A stretch of 64,000 nt of DNA from Prevotella sp. 10(H) (GCF_000711235.1 NZ_JOMI01000003.1:620001-684000), one strand, 5' to 3'. Shown: positions 18,326 through 27,131, numbered from the stretch's first letter. The notes: generated by a model not told the origin, from the letters alone. Made by a program: numbers and translations.

Positions 18326-19564
18326 ATGACACAATTGAAAAGATTCATCCTTTTTGTTTTTTTATTCATGTTTTTAGGATTTGGTTCTTTCTTATTTTCC
18401 CAAGTAACTGTTGGTTTAGATGCCACTCCTGCCCATGGTGCTATGCTGCAGTTAAAGGAAAATAATAATGTTCAGGAAAATTCAACCAGAGGAATGATGC
18501 TTCCACGTGTATTCCTCACTGATTTGAGCAAACTAAAGATGGATGCCCTAACGGAATATACAGGTGTGGAACGTAATAAACACATTGGGCTGACTGTATA
18601 TAATGTGAATGAAGACCGTTGTCAGAAGGACCCTATTTATAAGGCAGTCTATGTATGGGATGGAGAGCATTGGACGATTCTTCAACCAATGGATCAGGAT
18701 TATATCGTAGAGACGGATCAGGAAGGACAACCGTTTAAAGCCCGAAATTTTGGCAGCAGGGCCGGTATATGGATGATTGAAAACCTTGCTGTTACAACAT
18801 ATGCCGATGGTACGCCCATACCTTTGCATAATGGAACAGCTGCAGTTTCAGAATCTTATATTTATCCCAATATAACTTCTACGGCATGGAATACTCCGAT
18901 GGCAGTATGGGAAAGAAGCCATGGCCTGCTTTATACTTTTCCTGTTATAACCCGTGGATATACTCCTACCCAGCCTGATCAGGCTGCTGAACCGGGGGAT
19001 ACTCCCGGTTCAAAAGAAATAGAATCTGTGTTGGAAACATCGGCAGGAGCAAAGAATGGAAAATTGCAAGGCCCTTGCCCTACCGGTTGGCATGTACCAA
19101 GCGATAGAGAATGGAACACATTAGAGGAAGTGATATATAATAATATGTCGGCATATAGTACTTATTCTAAGGATGATAAGCCGACTCCACCGGCTTGGGA
19201 TAATACCTGGAATTCCGTATCGATATATTATGACAGGCCGCAAACTGTTGCCGCTGGTACCCATGCCCATGGACTGGCTATGATAAATCCTTGTCCGACG
19301 CCGGGAACTACCAAGAGTACTGGCGGAAAAAGCCTTTTAGCTAGTGAAGGTGGATTTGATGTGCTGTTAACAGGACTTGGTACTGCATACGTAAATGATC
19401 CGATAAAGGCATCGTCTTATTCATCAAGAGCCTATTTATGGTCTGCCAGTAACAGGAGTACATCTGATGGCATAATGAGAAGATTTACACCTTCCGATTC
19501 GAGGGTTTATCGAGGCCCTTCCAACAAACATATATTACTATCTATCCGTTGCAAAAAAGATTAA
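18326..19564 (+). CDS. secreted FISUMP-domain protein
   Basis: A 412-residue exported protein with a hydrophobic signal (FILFVFLFMFLGFGSFLFSQ). The N-terminal part (about 27-115) resembles the region found on Bacteroidetes surface proteins that open with VTVGLDATPAHGAMLQL and RGMMLPRVFLT. From about residue 135 onward it matches the Fibrobacter succinogenes major paralogous domain (TIGR02145): GIWMIENLAVTTYADG, then GPCPTGWHVPSDREWNTLE, then YLWSAS, with the usual terminal ILLSIRCKKD. Domains of this type are expanded in Dysgonomonas and relatives and are thought to be extracellular, possibly carbohydrate-associated, but no function is established. It stands alone with its own promoter. Domain call strong; role unknown. 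Confidence 0.88.
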   Translation: MTQLKRFILFVFLFMFLGFGSFLFSQVTVGLDATPAHGAMLQLKENNNVQENSTRGMMLPRVFLTDLSKLKMDALTEYTGVERNKHIGLTVYNVNEDRCQKDPIYKAVYVWDGEHWTILQPMDQDYIVETDQEGQPFKARNFGSRAGIWMIENLAVTTYADGTPIPLHNGTAAVSESYIYPNITSTAWNTPMAVWERSHGLLYTFPVITRGYTPTQPDQAAEPGDTPGSKEIESVLETSAGAKNGKLQGPCPTGWHVPSDREWNTLEEVIYNNMSAYSTYSKDDKPTPPAWDNTWNSVSIYYDRPQTVAAGTHAHGLAMINPCPTPGTTKSTGGKSLLASEGGFDVLLTGLGTAYVNDPIKASSYSSRAYLWSASNRSTSDGIMRRFTPSDSRVYRGPSNKHILLSIRCKKD

Positions 19565-19664
19565 TAGACTCTACTAAGCGGCTTACAATCAAGCCAATAT
19601 AATAACCGACTCTTTGATTTTAATCTATTGACTTTCTAAAAGAAATTGTGTCCATTGAAATATT

Positions 19665-20468
19665 TTAGATGATATCAGGAATAAATGGTTTTATGAGATC
19701 ATAAATTTCAGCATGTATAACTGTATTGTTGGATGCAATAATATGATGATTATCAAATAAGAGTTCATCATTCTCAAAATTCGTAACTTTTCCGCCCGCT
19801 TCTTCCACAATAAGCGCACCCGCCATAAAATCCCACGGCTTGATAAATGCCTCGCACCATACGTCGAACCGTCCTGCAGCAACATAGCATAGCGACATAG
19901 CGGCAGAACCATTGATACGAATACTCGATGCCTTACCGTATAGTTTATTCATCAAATGATTCATTAATGGCTTGTACTCTTTATCATTGTAGGGTAGATC
20001 CAGTCCGATAAGGGCTTTGTTTATATCTTTATTGACAGATACGGAAATAAGTTTTCCATTGAGGAATGCCTTACCGCCCTTCCATGCATAAAAACACTCG
20101 TCACGGCATACTTCATAAATAACACCGATAAGTGGTTTTTGCTTATATGTGAGGGCTATGCTGACGCAATACGGCGCATTGTCATGTATGAAATTTGTTG
20201 TACCGTCCAAAGGATCGATTACCCAGCAATAGTCTTTTTCTTCAGTTTGTATGGTATCTTCCTCTGTAATAAATCCGGCTTCGGGTAATAATGCGGATAG
20301 TTTTTTAACCAGCAACTTTTCAGTTTCTTTGTCTACATACGATACATAATCGTGTGCATTCTTTTCTTCTACCTTATCCGTGCTGAATACTTTCCTTTCC
20401 GTTGATAAAAATTCTGCCCCTTGTCTTGCTATTTTGCATACTTCGGAAGCCATATATTTCAAATCCAT
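19665..20468 (-). CDS. inositol monophosphatase family protein
   Basis: A Mg-dependent, Li-sensitive-type phosphatase of 267 residues, cytoplasmic. The metal site is complete: E69-E70-D71 in ITEEDT, then D85-P-L-D88-G-T-T in WVIDPLDGTTNF, and the C-terminal WDFMAGALIVEEAGG motif with its Asp. Family members hydrolyse inositol-1-phosphate, or act as PAP (CysQ) or fructose-1,6-bisphosphate phosphatases. SuhB-type activity is most likely from overall similarity, but CysQ cannot be excluded without alignment. It converges with the FISUMP gene and diverges from the copper regulator. A TACCTTTG promoter box lies 24 nt upstream. Confidence 0.9.
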   Translation of the reverse strand: MDLKYMASEVCKIARQGAEFLSTERKVFSTDKVEEKNAHDYVSYVDKETEKLLVKKLSALLPEAGFITEEDTIQTEEKDYCWVIDPLDGTTNFIHDNAPYCVSIALTYKQKPLIGVIYEVCRDECFYAWKGGKAFLNGKLISVSVNKDINKALIGLDLPYNDKEYKPLMNHLMNKLYGKASSIRINGSAAMSLCYVAAGRFDVWCEAFIKPWDFMAGALIVEEAGGKVTNFENDELLFDNHHIIASNNTVIHAEIYDLIKPFIPDII

Positions 20469-20491
20469 AGATGCCTGTTTTGAGATTCATA

Positions 20492-20499
20492 CAAAGGTA
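20492..20499 (-). promoter_or_regulatory. -7 box (TACCTTTG) for the inositol monophosphatase gene
   Basis: A perfect TAnnTTTG on the minus strand, 24 nt upstream of the ATG. Confidence 0.5.
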
Positions 20500-20564
20500 A
20501 ACAAATGACATGTAATTTATTCTTTGAAGGGATTTTTTTGATATGTTTGTCAAAAATACCAATT

Positions 20565-20587
20565 TTCGATTTTGTTGAATAATCGAA
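20565..20587. promoter_or_regulatory. candidate operator, 7-bp inverted repeat upstream of the copper regulator
   Basis: TTCGATT (20565-20571) and AATCGAA (20581-20587) form a dyad with a 9-bp spacer, about 38 bp before the regulator's ATG and in the divergent region with the phosphatase gene. It could be an autoregulatory site. The arms are short and I found no second copy before copA, so this is weak. Confidence 0.25.
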
Positions 20588-20624
20588 TACATGGTACGCT
20601 TTTTGAAGATAATTAGATATCGAT

Positions 20625-21194
20625 ATGAACAAGGAAGTATTATATATAAAGAATATGGTTTGCAACCGTTGCATAATGGTTGTTGAATCCGAATTGAAAA
20701 AACTTGGTGTAGAACCCTTCTCTGTCGAATTGGGAGAAGTGCAGCTTGAAAGTGCTCTTACGAAGGAGCAAAAAGAGCAATTGACCGAACGGCTTGAATC
20801 CCTCGGTTTCTCACTGATCGACGATAGAAAGGGGCGGCTGATAGAACAGGTGAAAACGCTCATTGTAGAACTTGTTCATTATAATAACAATGATTTGAAA
20901 ATCAATCTGTCCGATTATATTAGCGAAAAACTTCATCACGACTACAATTATATCAGCAATCTGTTTTCGGAAGTTGAGGGAACGACTATCGAAAAGTATT
21001 TTATTGCACAGAAAATAGAAAAGGTAAAAGAATTACTGGTATACGATGAGCTGACACTGAACGAAATAGCGTTCAAGTTGAATTATTCTAGTGTCGCCCA
21101 TCTCAGTGCACAGTTCAAAAAGGTGACAGGGCTGACTCCCAGCCACTTCAAGCAAGTGAAAACAAATAAGCGCAAGCCTTTGGATAAGGTGTAA
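20625..21194 (+). CDS. AraC-family regulator with N-terminal metal-binding-like CxxC domain
   Basis: A 189-residue transcription factor of unusual architecture. The first 70 residues look like a heavy-metal-associated (ferredoxin-like) domain, with CNRC (C13, C16) placed just after the first strand, as in copper chaperones. The C-terminal 100 residues are an AraC/XylS double helix-turn-helix: one helix near NYISNLFSEVEGTTIEKYF, then LTLNEIAFKLNYSSVAHLSA and QFKKVTGLTPSHFKQ. It lacks the usual AraC cupin sensor. It lies 85 nt upstream of copA and copZ on the same strand. The inference is that it binds Cu(I) or a similar metal through the CxxC and controls the cluster. The domain layout is clear in the sequence; metal specificity is not shown. 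Confidence 0.87.
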   Translation: MNKEVLYIKNMVCNRCIMVVESELKKLGVEPFSVELGEVQLESALTKEQKEQLTERLESLGFSLIDDRKGRLIEQVKTLIVELVHYNNNDLKINLSDYISEKLHHDYNYISNLFSEVEGTTIEKYFIAQKIEKVKELLVYDELTLNEIAFKLNYSSVAHLSAQFKKVTGLTPSHFKQVKTNKRKPLDKV

Positions 21195-21246
21195 ATCTTA
21201 TAAACTATACAAAAAATAATATAACAACTTCCAGCCCTTTTGTTGC

Positions 21247-21254
21247 GACCTTTG
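21247..21254 (+). promoter_or_regulatory. possible -7 element for copA
   Basis: GACCTTTG differs from TAnnTTTG by one base and lies 26 nt before the copA ATG. A promoter that is suboptimal without an activator would suit AraC-type control, but the assignment is tentative. Confidence 0.3.
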
Positions 21255-21279
21255 TATATTCTTATTTGAAGAGTATATA

Positions 21280-23499
21280 ATGAAAACAACAAACCGGATA
21301 ATAAAGAAAACGTTTCCAGTCTTACAGCTTTCCTGTGCTTCCTGTGCAATCAATGCGGAGAGCATAGTAAAGGGTATGAACGGAGTGGAGAATGCCTCAG
21401 TCAATTTTGCTACAGCCACACTGGCGGTAGAATATAATCCAACGGTAATTTCACCGGAAGATATGCGCACTGCTATTCAGGACGGGGGATACGATCTGCT
21501 TATCGAAGAAGATGAGGATACAGCAGCCGAGACTTTGGAAGAAATCCATCAAAAAAGATTTGGCGAGCTTAAGCAAAAAACTATATTGGCTATCATCTTT
21601 TCATTGCCTATAGTCATTATAGGGATGTTCTTTATGCATATACCTTATGCCAACGAAATAATGTGGATACTCTCTACTCCGGTTGTCTTCTGGTTGGGGA
21701 GGGACTTTTTCGTCAATGCATGGAAGCAGGCAAAACTCCGCTCTGCAAATATGGATACACTTGTGGCTTTGAGTACGAGTGTGGCATACCTTTTCAGTGT
21801 ATTTAATACGCTATTTCCAAGTTTTTGGATAGAGAGAAGCGTAGAGCCCCATGTTTATTTTGAAGCAGCAAGTGTGATAATCGCCTTTATTCTCCTAGGA
21901 CGTTTGCTGGAAGAGAAAGCAAAAGGTAATACTTCATCTGCCATAAAAAAACTAATGGGTCTGCAACCTAAAACTGTCGTGCTGATAAAAGATGACGGTA
22001 GTCACGAACAGGTTCCTATTGAAAATGTAGGTATCGGAAATATCATTCTGGTTAAACCCGGAGAAAAAATTGCAGTAGACGGTATTGTTACCGCCGGTGA
22101 ATCCTATGTAGATGAAAGCATGCTGAGCGGAGAACCAATCGCCGTATTGAAACAAAAGAATGAAAAAGTATTTGCCGGAACAATAAACCAAAAGGGTAGT
22201 TTCCAATTCAGGGCAGAAAAGGTCGGTGCAGATACCATGCTTGCCCAGATTATAAAAACGGTGCAGGAAGCGCAGGGAAGTAAAGCGCCTGTACAAAAGT
22301 TGGTTGATAAGATAGCCGGAATCTTTGTGCCTGTAGTGATGAGTATTGCCCTCCTTGCTTTTGTCCTTTGGATAATATTTGACAGTACCAATGGCTTTAC
22401 ACACGGATTACTGGCATTGGTTACCGTACTGATTATCGCCTGTCCTTGTGCTCTCGGATTAGCTACTCCCACAGCAATTATGGTCGGAGTCGGTAAAGGT
22501 GCGGAGAAAGGTATATTGATAAAAGATGCCGAAAGCCTCGAACTGGCAAAGAAAGTTAATGCAGTTGTATTAGATAAAACGGGAACAATTACAGAGGGCA
22601 AACCGGTTGTAACAGATATCTTCTGGCTAAATAACAATGACAGTAAAAAAGAAATATTACTTAGCTTGGAAAAACAATCGGAGCATCCTTTAGCCGATGC
22701 TGTCATACAGTATTTCAGCGGACTGTCTTCACTTCCTGTTTCTAACTTTGAAAGCATTACGGGAAAAGGAGTGAAAGGAGTAGTTAACGGAGAAATATAC
22801 TATATAGGGAATATCAAATTATTGGAAGAAAACAATATAGCGACCAACCCGGATCTTTTACAACAGGCAGATAAACTATGTACAGAATCAAAAACCGTTA
22901 TTTGGTTCTCGGATGATAAAGCTGCGATGGCGGTTATTGCCATTGCTGATGAAATAAAAGAGACATCACTTGCAGCAATAAAACAATTACAAGATTCCGG
23001 AATAGAAGTGTACATGCTTACCGGAGATAATGAAGCAACAGCTAAAGAAATAGCAGCCCGTACCGGAATAAAACACTACAAAGCAGAAGTTTTGCCGCAA
23101 CAAAAAGCGGATTTTATAAAGAAATTACAGGATAAAGGTAAAACTGTTGGTATGGTCGGTGATGGTATCAATGACAGCACGGCATTGGCTCAGGCCGATT
23201 TAAGCATTGCTATGGGAAAAGGCAGTGATATAGCTATGGATGTGGCTAAAATGACAATCATCTCTTCCGACCTGAATAAGATACCCGAAGCAATTAAATT
23301 ATCGAAGCAGACAGTTGCTACTATCCGTCAAAACCTTTTCTGGGCATTTATATATAATATGATAGGAATACCCATTGCTGCGGGTATCCTTTATCCGATA
23401 AACGGATTCCTGCTTAATCCGATGATAGCGGGTGCAGCAATGGCTCTGAGTAGTGTAAGCGTGGTAAGCAACAGCTTAAGGCTGAAATGGAAAAAATAA
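21280..23499 (+). CDS. copA: copper-exporting P1B-type ATPase CopA
   Basis: An inner-membrane ATPase that pumps Cu(I) out of the cytoplasm. The 739 residues contain one N-terminal HMA domain with CASC (C19, C22), eight predicted membrane helices, the actuator motif ESMLSGEP, the intramembrane copper site C388-P-C390 in CPCALGLATPTA, the phosphorylation site D432 in DKTGTITEGKP, the nucleotide-binding HP pair (EHPLADAV), and the hinge MVGDGINDSTALAQA. These are the marks of the P1B-1 copper group. It is full length for a one-HMA member. It lies between the metal-binding-like regulator and the CopZ-like chaperone, 30 nt before the latter. The copper call follows from the CPC motif together with the chaperone next door. 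Confidence 0.96.
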   Translation: MKTTNRIIKKTFPVLQLSCASCAINAESIVKGMNGVENASVNFATATLAVEYNPTVISPEDMRTAIQDGGYDLLIEEDEDTAAETLEEIHQKRFGELKQKTILAIIFSLPIVIIGMFFMHIPYANEIMWILSTPVVFWLGRDFFVNAWKQAKLRSANMDTLVALSTSVAYLFSVFNTLFPSFWIERSVEPHVYFEAASVIIAFILLGRLLEEKAKGNTSSAIKKLMGLQPKTVVLIKDDGSHEQVPIENVGIGNIILVKPGEKIAVDGIVTAGESYVDESMLSGEPIAVLKQKNEKVFAGTINQKGSFQFRAEKVGADTMLAQIIKTVQEAQGSKAPVQKLVDKIAGIFVPVVMSIALLAFVLWIIFDSTNGFTHGLLALVTVLIIACPCALGLATPTAIMVGVGKGAEKGILIKDAESLELAKKVNAVVLDKTGTITEGKPVVTDIFWLNNNDSKKEILLSLEKQSEHPLADAVIQYFSGLSSLPVSNFESITGKGVKGVVNGEIYYIGNIKLLEENNIATNPDLLQQADKLCTESKTVIWFSDDKAAMAVIAIADEIKETSLAAIKQLQDSGIEVYMLTGDNEATAKEIAARTGIKHYKAEVLPQQKADFIKKLQDKGKTVGMVGDGINDSTALAQADLSIAMGKGSDIAMDVAKMTIISSDLNKIPEAIKLSKQTVATIRQNLFWAFIYNMIGIPIAAGILYPINGFLLNPMIAGAAMALSSVSVVSNSLRLKWKK

Positions 23500-23529
23500 T
23501 TCAAACAACAAACAATAAACAATAAGATT

Positions 23530-23745
23530 ATGGAAGCAAAGACATTTACATTTAAAACGAATATCAATTGTAGTGGATGTATCGCTAAAGTTACTCCCTT
23601 TCTTGATGAAGTTAATGGAATCTCAAACTGGAATGTAGATACGGTAAATAAAAACAAAGTGCTGACAGTAGTGTCAGACGGAATTACCGAACAGGAAGTT
23701 ATTGATACGGTTAAGAAGGCAGGTTTTAATATAGAAGTCTTCTAA
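23530..23745 (+). CDS. copZ: CopZ-like heavy-metal chaperone
   Basis: A 71-residue single HMA domain protein with the metal site NCSGC (C14, C17) after the first strand, followed by the expected helix-strand-strand-helix-strand order and an ending (TVKKAGFNIEVF) typical of CopZ/Atx1 proteins. It would carry Cu(I) to CopA or to the regulator. The residue preceding the first Cys is Asn rather than the common Met (MxCxxC), and the spacer is Ser-Gly. It is the last gene of the copper cluster and is followed by a strong terminator. Confidence 0.88.
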   Translation: MEAKTFTFKTNINCSGCIAKVTPFLDEVNGISNWNVDTVNKNKVLTVVSDGITEQEVIDTVKKAGFNIEVF

Positions 23746-23771
23746 ACCTTTTGTTTTCACATCATCATAAG

Positions 23772-23812
23772 AAATGAAGAATCTCATCAAAAGAGAGATT
23801 CTTCATTTTATT
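23772..23812 (+). terminator. intrinsic terminator after the copper cluster
   Basis: A perfect 14-bp stem (23772-23785 with 23795-23808, core GAAGAATCTC) and a 9-nt loop, followed by a short AT-rich tail. The A-rich 5' flank may let it also serve the convergent GH92 gene. Confidence 0.88.
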
Positions 23813-23842
23813 TAGTATCAAAAATAAGGATAATATTTAAAT

Positions 23843-26185
23843 TTAGTATTTAGGCTGACTACCCATTTTCAATTTCAGCGTGCCTCCCTTTTCTAAGTCG
23901 GCAAAAGGAAGTCGCAGACTTTCATTTACTTTTCCATTAAGGGAAGCCTCCTGTATGTAGATATTCTGCTTCGAATTGTTTTCTGTTTCTATTACGAATT
24001 TTCCTTTCCTGATATTATCTGGCAATTTTATCGTAATCCTGTCGAATAACGGGCTGCCGACTTGAAACGATGCGTTTGGAGCAGTTAACCCTTTCACATC
24101 GAAGAGCCCCATACCTGACAGTACGTACCATGCTCCTAATTGCCCCTGATCTTCATCCTGTCCGTAGCCGTATCCGTGAATGCCGTCGTTTCCGTAAAAC
24201 TCGTCGCAAATAGCCCTAACCCACTTCTGAGATAAATCCGGCCGGCCTGAGAAATGGAACAGCCACGAAATATGCAGGTTAGGTTGGTTGCCCTGATTGT
24301 AGAGGCCTTGCAAGCCTGCGAAAGCGTCGATGGTTTTACCGCCACCGAAGATATTCTGTTGCGATATGGTAAATATACTGTCCAGCCGCTGATTGAATAC
24401 ATCTTTGCCCAGAGTTTCCACCAATTCTTCGGCATCGTGCGGTACATAGAATGTATATTGCCACGCATTTCCTTCCTGAAATCCTGTCCACGGCTGAGCC
24501 GGGTCAAAATCTTTTATAAACTCACCGTTTATATCTTTCGGGCGCATAAATTTAACGGATGAATCGTAAATCAGCTTCCAGCTTTTGGCAAGTTTCGACA
24601 GTTGTTCGTAATCTTCCGTTTTGCCCAATTCTTTTGCGAACTGTGCTACAGCATAGCTGCTGAATGCATATTCCAGCGTATGCGAGGTACCGAATACCGA
24701 GCCTTCGGTTGTGAGTTCGCTTGCCACTCCGGGCTGTGGTGGTATGTAAGGACAATATCCTCTTTGCACGAAAGCACCTACATCCATTTTTCCTGCTCCG
24801 GGAATGCGGTCTTTCCACTCCAGTTCGTTTTTTCTGGCAGCTTCATAAGCTAGATTTATATCGAAGTTGCGTATACCTACGTTATATGCTGCAGCAATGG
24901 CAAGGCTTGTAAAATTAGTACCTACACCTGATACGTACTTGCTCGTGGCAATACCATCGCCGAGCCATCCGGCATCCTTATACACAAGCAACTGACTCTG
25001 TATCCAGTCGGCATAGTATTCGGGGTAGGCAATAGCCCACAGTTGAGTGAGATTCCAGAATGCACCCCATATAGCATCAGTATTGTAATGATGATGAACA
25101 GGCTTGCCATTGGAATCCAGTTCTATCTGTCCTATAGTACCGTCATTTTTAGGATATGCGCCGTTCACATCGCTTGCCAGACCCCGGCCCTGTAGGGCAT
25201 GGAACAGGCCGGTATAGAATTTAGTCTTATCTTCCGCTGTACCGCCTTCGGCATCTATACGTCCCAGATAATCGTTCCATGTCGCTATTGCTTGCGTTTT
25301 GGCGTTATCGAAAGAAAGATCTTTCGCTTCTGCCTCAAGGTTTTTTCGGGCGTTTTCGATAGATGTATAAGATAGCCCCACTTTTATGTTTATGGCTTCA
25401 TTGGCATTGGTGCTGAATATCATATAAGCCCCTGCGCCCACGGCTTTTATTTCTTTTTGTCCGGCTACTATGCTGTCGTAGATAAATGTACCGCAGGTTT
25501 CAGGAGTTTTGTCTATCACAGCAGAAAAGTACATGCTGACGGTTGCCCCCGCCTGATATTTCTTTACATATTCGGGACGTGTAATCACATAGCCTTCGAT
25601 ATGTGTATCGTCCACTATCTTTACTTCTGCATCTATAACCTGTCCGCTTTCGCCCATCTTACGGCCTATGTCGAAGATGATGTTCGATTCTTTCGACTCG
25701 GGAAAGGTATAGCGATGAAAGCCTACACGTTCTGTTGCTGTCAGTTCGGCTTTTATATTATAGTCTTTCAGCAAGACAGAGTAATAGCCGGCTGTGGCTG
25801 ACTCGTCTTTCTTGTCGAAATTAGAACGGTATCCCGATTCCACATCTTCAAGCGTTCCCGGTATGGTTTGCAGTTTGCCCACGGTAGGAGCGAATGTTAC
25901 TCCTCCTATCTGAAATTCGTGAAAATTGGGGAAACCTTCTATTGAAGAATGTCGTTCGTCGTATCCCACGGCTTCCCATCCGCCGGGATTGCCATAGCTA
26001 CCATTGGTAGAAGGTGCTAGTTTTGCCATACCGAAGGGCTTAGAGGCCGGAGTGTAGAAAAACCATCGGCTGTGTGCCGTGCCTATATTGGGGTCTACAT
26101 ATTGGGTATAGTCTTGTGGTGATTGAGCAGATTCACAACTAGCAAGCAACCCGATAATAAATAAAAGAGATAGGTTTTTTTTCAT
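23843..26185 (-). CDS. GH92 family glycosidase (alpha-mannosidase-like), lipoprotein
   Basis: A 780-residue exported enzyme with a lipoprotein signal (LLFIIGLLASC) and the two-domain GH92 plan. The N-terminal beta-sandwich opens with QYVDPNIGTAHSRWFF, and the (alpha/alpha)6 domain carries the catalytic segments. The general acid is expected at E571 in QEGNAWQYTF and the base pair at D677/D679 in GQDEDQGQLGAWYVL, with spacing close to that of Bacteroides GH92 enzymes. GH92 members are calcium-dependent, inverting exo-alpha-mannosidases. Two family motifs are altered: the usual GNEPSHH reads GNQPNLH (Gln at about 634), and HTHLSG reads NFHEFQIGG. This suggests a divergent subfamily, possibly not alpha-1,2-specific. 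It has its own promoter. It lies downstream of a phosphodiester glycosidase gene on the same strand. Confidence 0.9.
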   Translation of the reverse strand: MKKNLSLLFIIGLLASCESAQSPQDYTQYVDPNIGTAHSRWFFYTPASKPFGMAKLAPSTNGSYGNPGGWEAVGYDERHSSIEGFPNFHEFQIGGVTFAPTVGKLQTIPGTLEDVESGYRSNFDKKDESATAGYYSVLLKDYNIKAELTATERVGFHRYTFPESKESNIIFDIGRKMGESGQVIDAEVKIVDDTHIEGYVITRPEYVKKYQAGATVSMYFSAVIDKTPETCGTFIYDSIVAGQKEIKAVGAGAYMIFSTNANEAINIKVGLSYTSIENARKNLEAEAKDLSFDNAKTQAIATWNDYLGRIDAEGGTAEDKTKFYTGLFHALQGRGLASDVNGAYPKNDGTIGQIELDSNGKPVHHHYNTDAIWGAFWNLTQLWAIAYPEYYADWIQSQLLVYKDAGWLGDGIATSKYVSGVGTNFTSLAIAAAYNVGIRNFDINLAYEAARKNELEWKDRIPGAGKMDVGAFVQRGYCPYIPPQPGVASELTTEGSVFGTSHTLEYAFSSYAVAQFAKELGKTEDYEQLSKLAKSWKLIYDSSVKFMRPKDINGEFIKDFDPAQPWTGFQEGNAWQYTFYVPHDAEELVETLGKDVFNQRLDSIFTISQQNIFGGGKTIDAFAGLQGLYNQGNQPNLHISWLFHFSGRPDLSQKWVRAICDEFYGNDGIHGYGYGQDEDQGQLGAWYVLSGMGLFDVKGLTAPNASFQVGSPLFDRITIKLPDNIRKGKFVIETENNSKQNIYIQEASLNGKVNESLRLPFADLEKGGTLKLKMGSQPKY

Positions 26186-26219
26186 AAGAGTATTTGATTT
26201 ATATGTACATACATACCTA

Positions 26220-26227
26220 CAAATATA
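26220..26227 (-). promoter_or_regulatory. -7 box (TATATTTG) for the GH92 gene
   Basis: A perfect TAnnTTTG on the minus strand, 35 nt before the GH92 ATG. Confidence 0.5.
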
Positions 26228-26399
26228 GCGATAATTTTAAAAAATAAAAATTTGTACAGGTTTTATCAGCCTCCCTTTTTGAGTTATTTGAAATATATTT
26301 TTCTGCTTTTGGTTACTGGTTTAGCGGATTAAAACCCATAACAAAGAGCACATCAAATATTTCCTAGTATTTGATATTAGAGCTTGACGAACATCTCTC

Positions 26400-27131
26400 T
26401 TATTTTGTTATACCGATAATCACTCCGAAGTCTCCGTCTTTAGGCTTTAATAGTTTTTCAGGTAAATACATCCGCGATACGAATCCATCGAGATATAAAG
26501 CATTCTTGCATCCTTTCGATTTGAAATAAGATGCAAAATCAAAGAAATTCACTTTTGCCGTAGATATGGCAAACAGAATCTTTCCATCGGGTAATATGCC
26601 TACTCCGTTTCTTATCTGAATATTAGCAGAGCCTTCTTTTAAAGCAGGATGTAATTCCCCGTCGATAATCAGCATGGGCCCCGACTGAGTAGCATATTTT
26701 ATATTCCCGTTATCTATAAAATCTTCAGTCTTACAAACTGCAGCTATATTATTGTCCGTAATATAAAAAACACCGTTCGGTTTCAGATAGAAATTGCCCT
26801 CGCCGGATGAAGTATCCAAAGCCTTTAAAATTTTGTACTTTTCTATATAAAGTCCTTGTGGGGCATAACTAGGGTCGAACATGCCTCCATTCATGGCAAA
26901 TACTAATTCTTTGCCCTTTCTTTTTTCATAGATTTTCAAATTCTGTATACTGCGGATTACTTTACCGCTGTCGTCTTTCCAATAAAAAGCTATATTTTGT
27001 GATTTAGCATCGGCAATATAGCTGATAACCTTGTCGTCTATCGGGCTATTACAGTTAGTCGTGAAAGAAACCGCTACGATAATAGTGGATATCAAAAGAA
27101 TAGTAAATATGATTCGTTTATATAGATTCAT
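26400..27131 (-). CDS. phosphodiester glycosidase (NAGPA/DUF2233) family protein
   Basis: A 243-residue exported protein: an N-terminal hydrophobic segment (IIFTILLISTIIVAVSF) followed by a single phosphodiester-glycosidase domain. Family landmarks are visible: FAMNGGMFDPSYAPQGLYIE, KPNGVFYI, ATQSGPMLIIDGE, RNGVGILPDGKILFAIS and NALYLDGFVSRMYLP. The family is named for the human uncovering enzyme that removes GlcNAc from GlcNAc-1-phospho-mannose. Bacterial members act on sugar-phosphodiester bonds of largely unknown substrates. The GH92 gene follows 214 nt downstream on the same strand. No classical lipobox is present, so it is either periplasmic or anchored by its N-terminus. Confidence 0.87.
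   Translation of the reverse strand: MNLYKRIIFTILLISTIIVAVSFTTNCNSPIDDKVISYIADAKSQNIAFYWKDDSGKVIRSIQNLKIYEKRKGKELVFAMNGGMFDPSYAPQGLYIEKYKILKALDTSSGEGNFYLKPNGVFYITDNNIAAVCKTEDFIDNGNIKYATQSGPMLIIDGELHPALKEGSANIQIRNGVGILPDGKILFAISTAKVNFFDFASYFKSKGCKNALYLDGFVSRMYLPEKLLKPKDGDFGVIIGITK

Noticed and set aside
19579-19594. GGCTT / AAGCC hairpin between the FISUMP and phosphatase genes
   Set aside because: A 5-bp stem with no T tract on either side is too weak to call a terminator.
22104-22757. 217-codon open frame antisense to copA
   Set aside because: It mirrors conserved CopA motifs on the opposite strand and has no recognisable protein features or promoter box.
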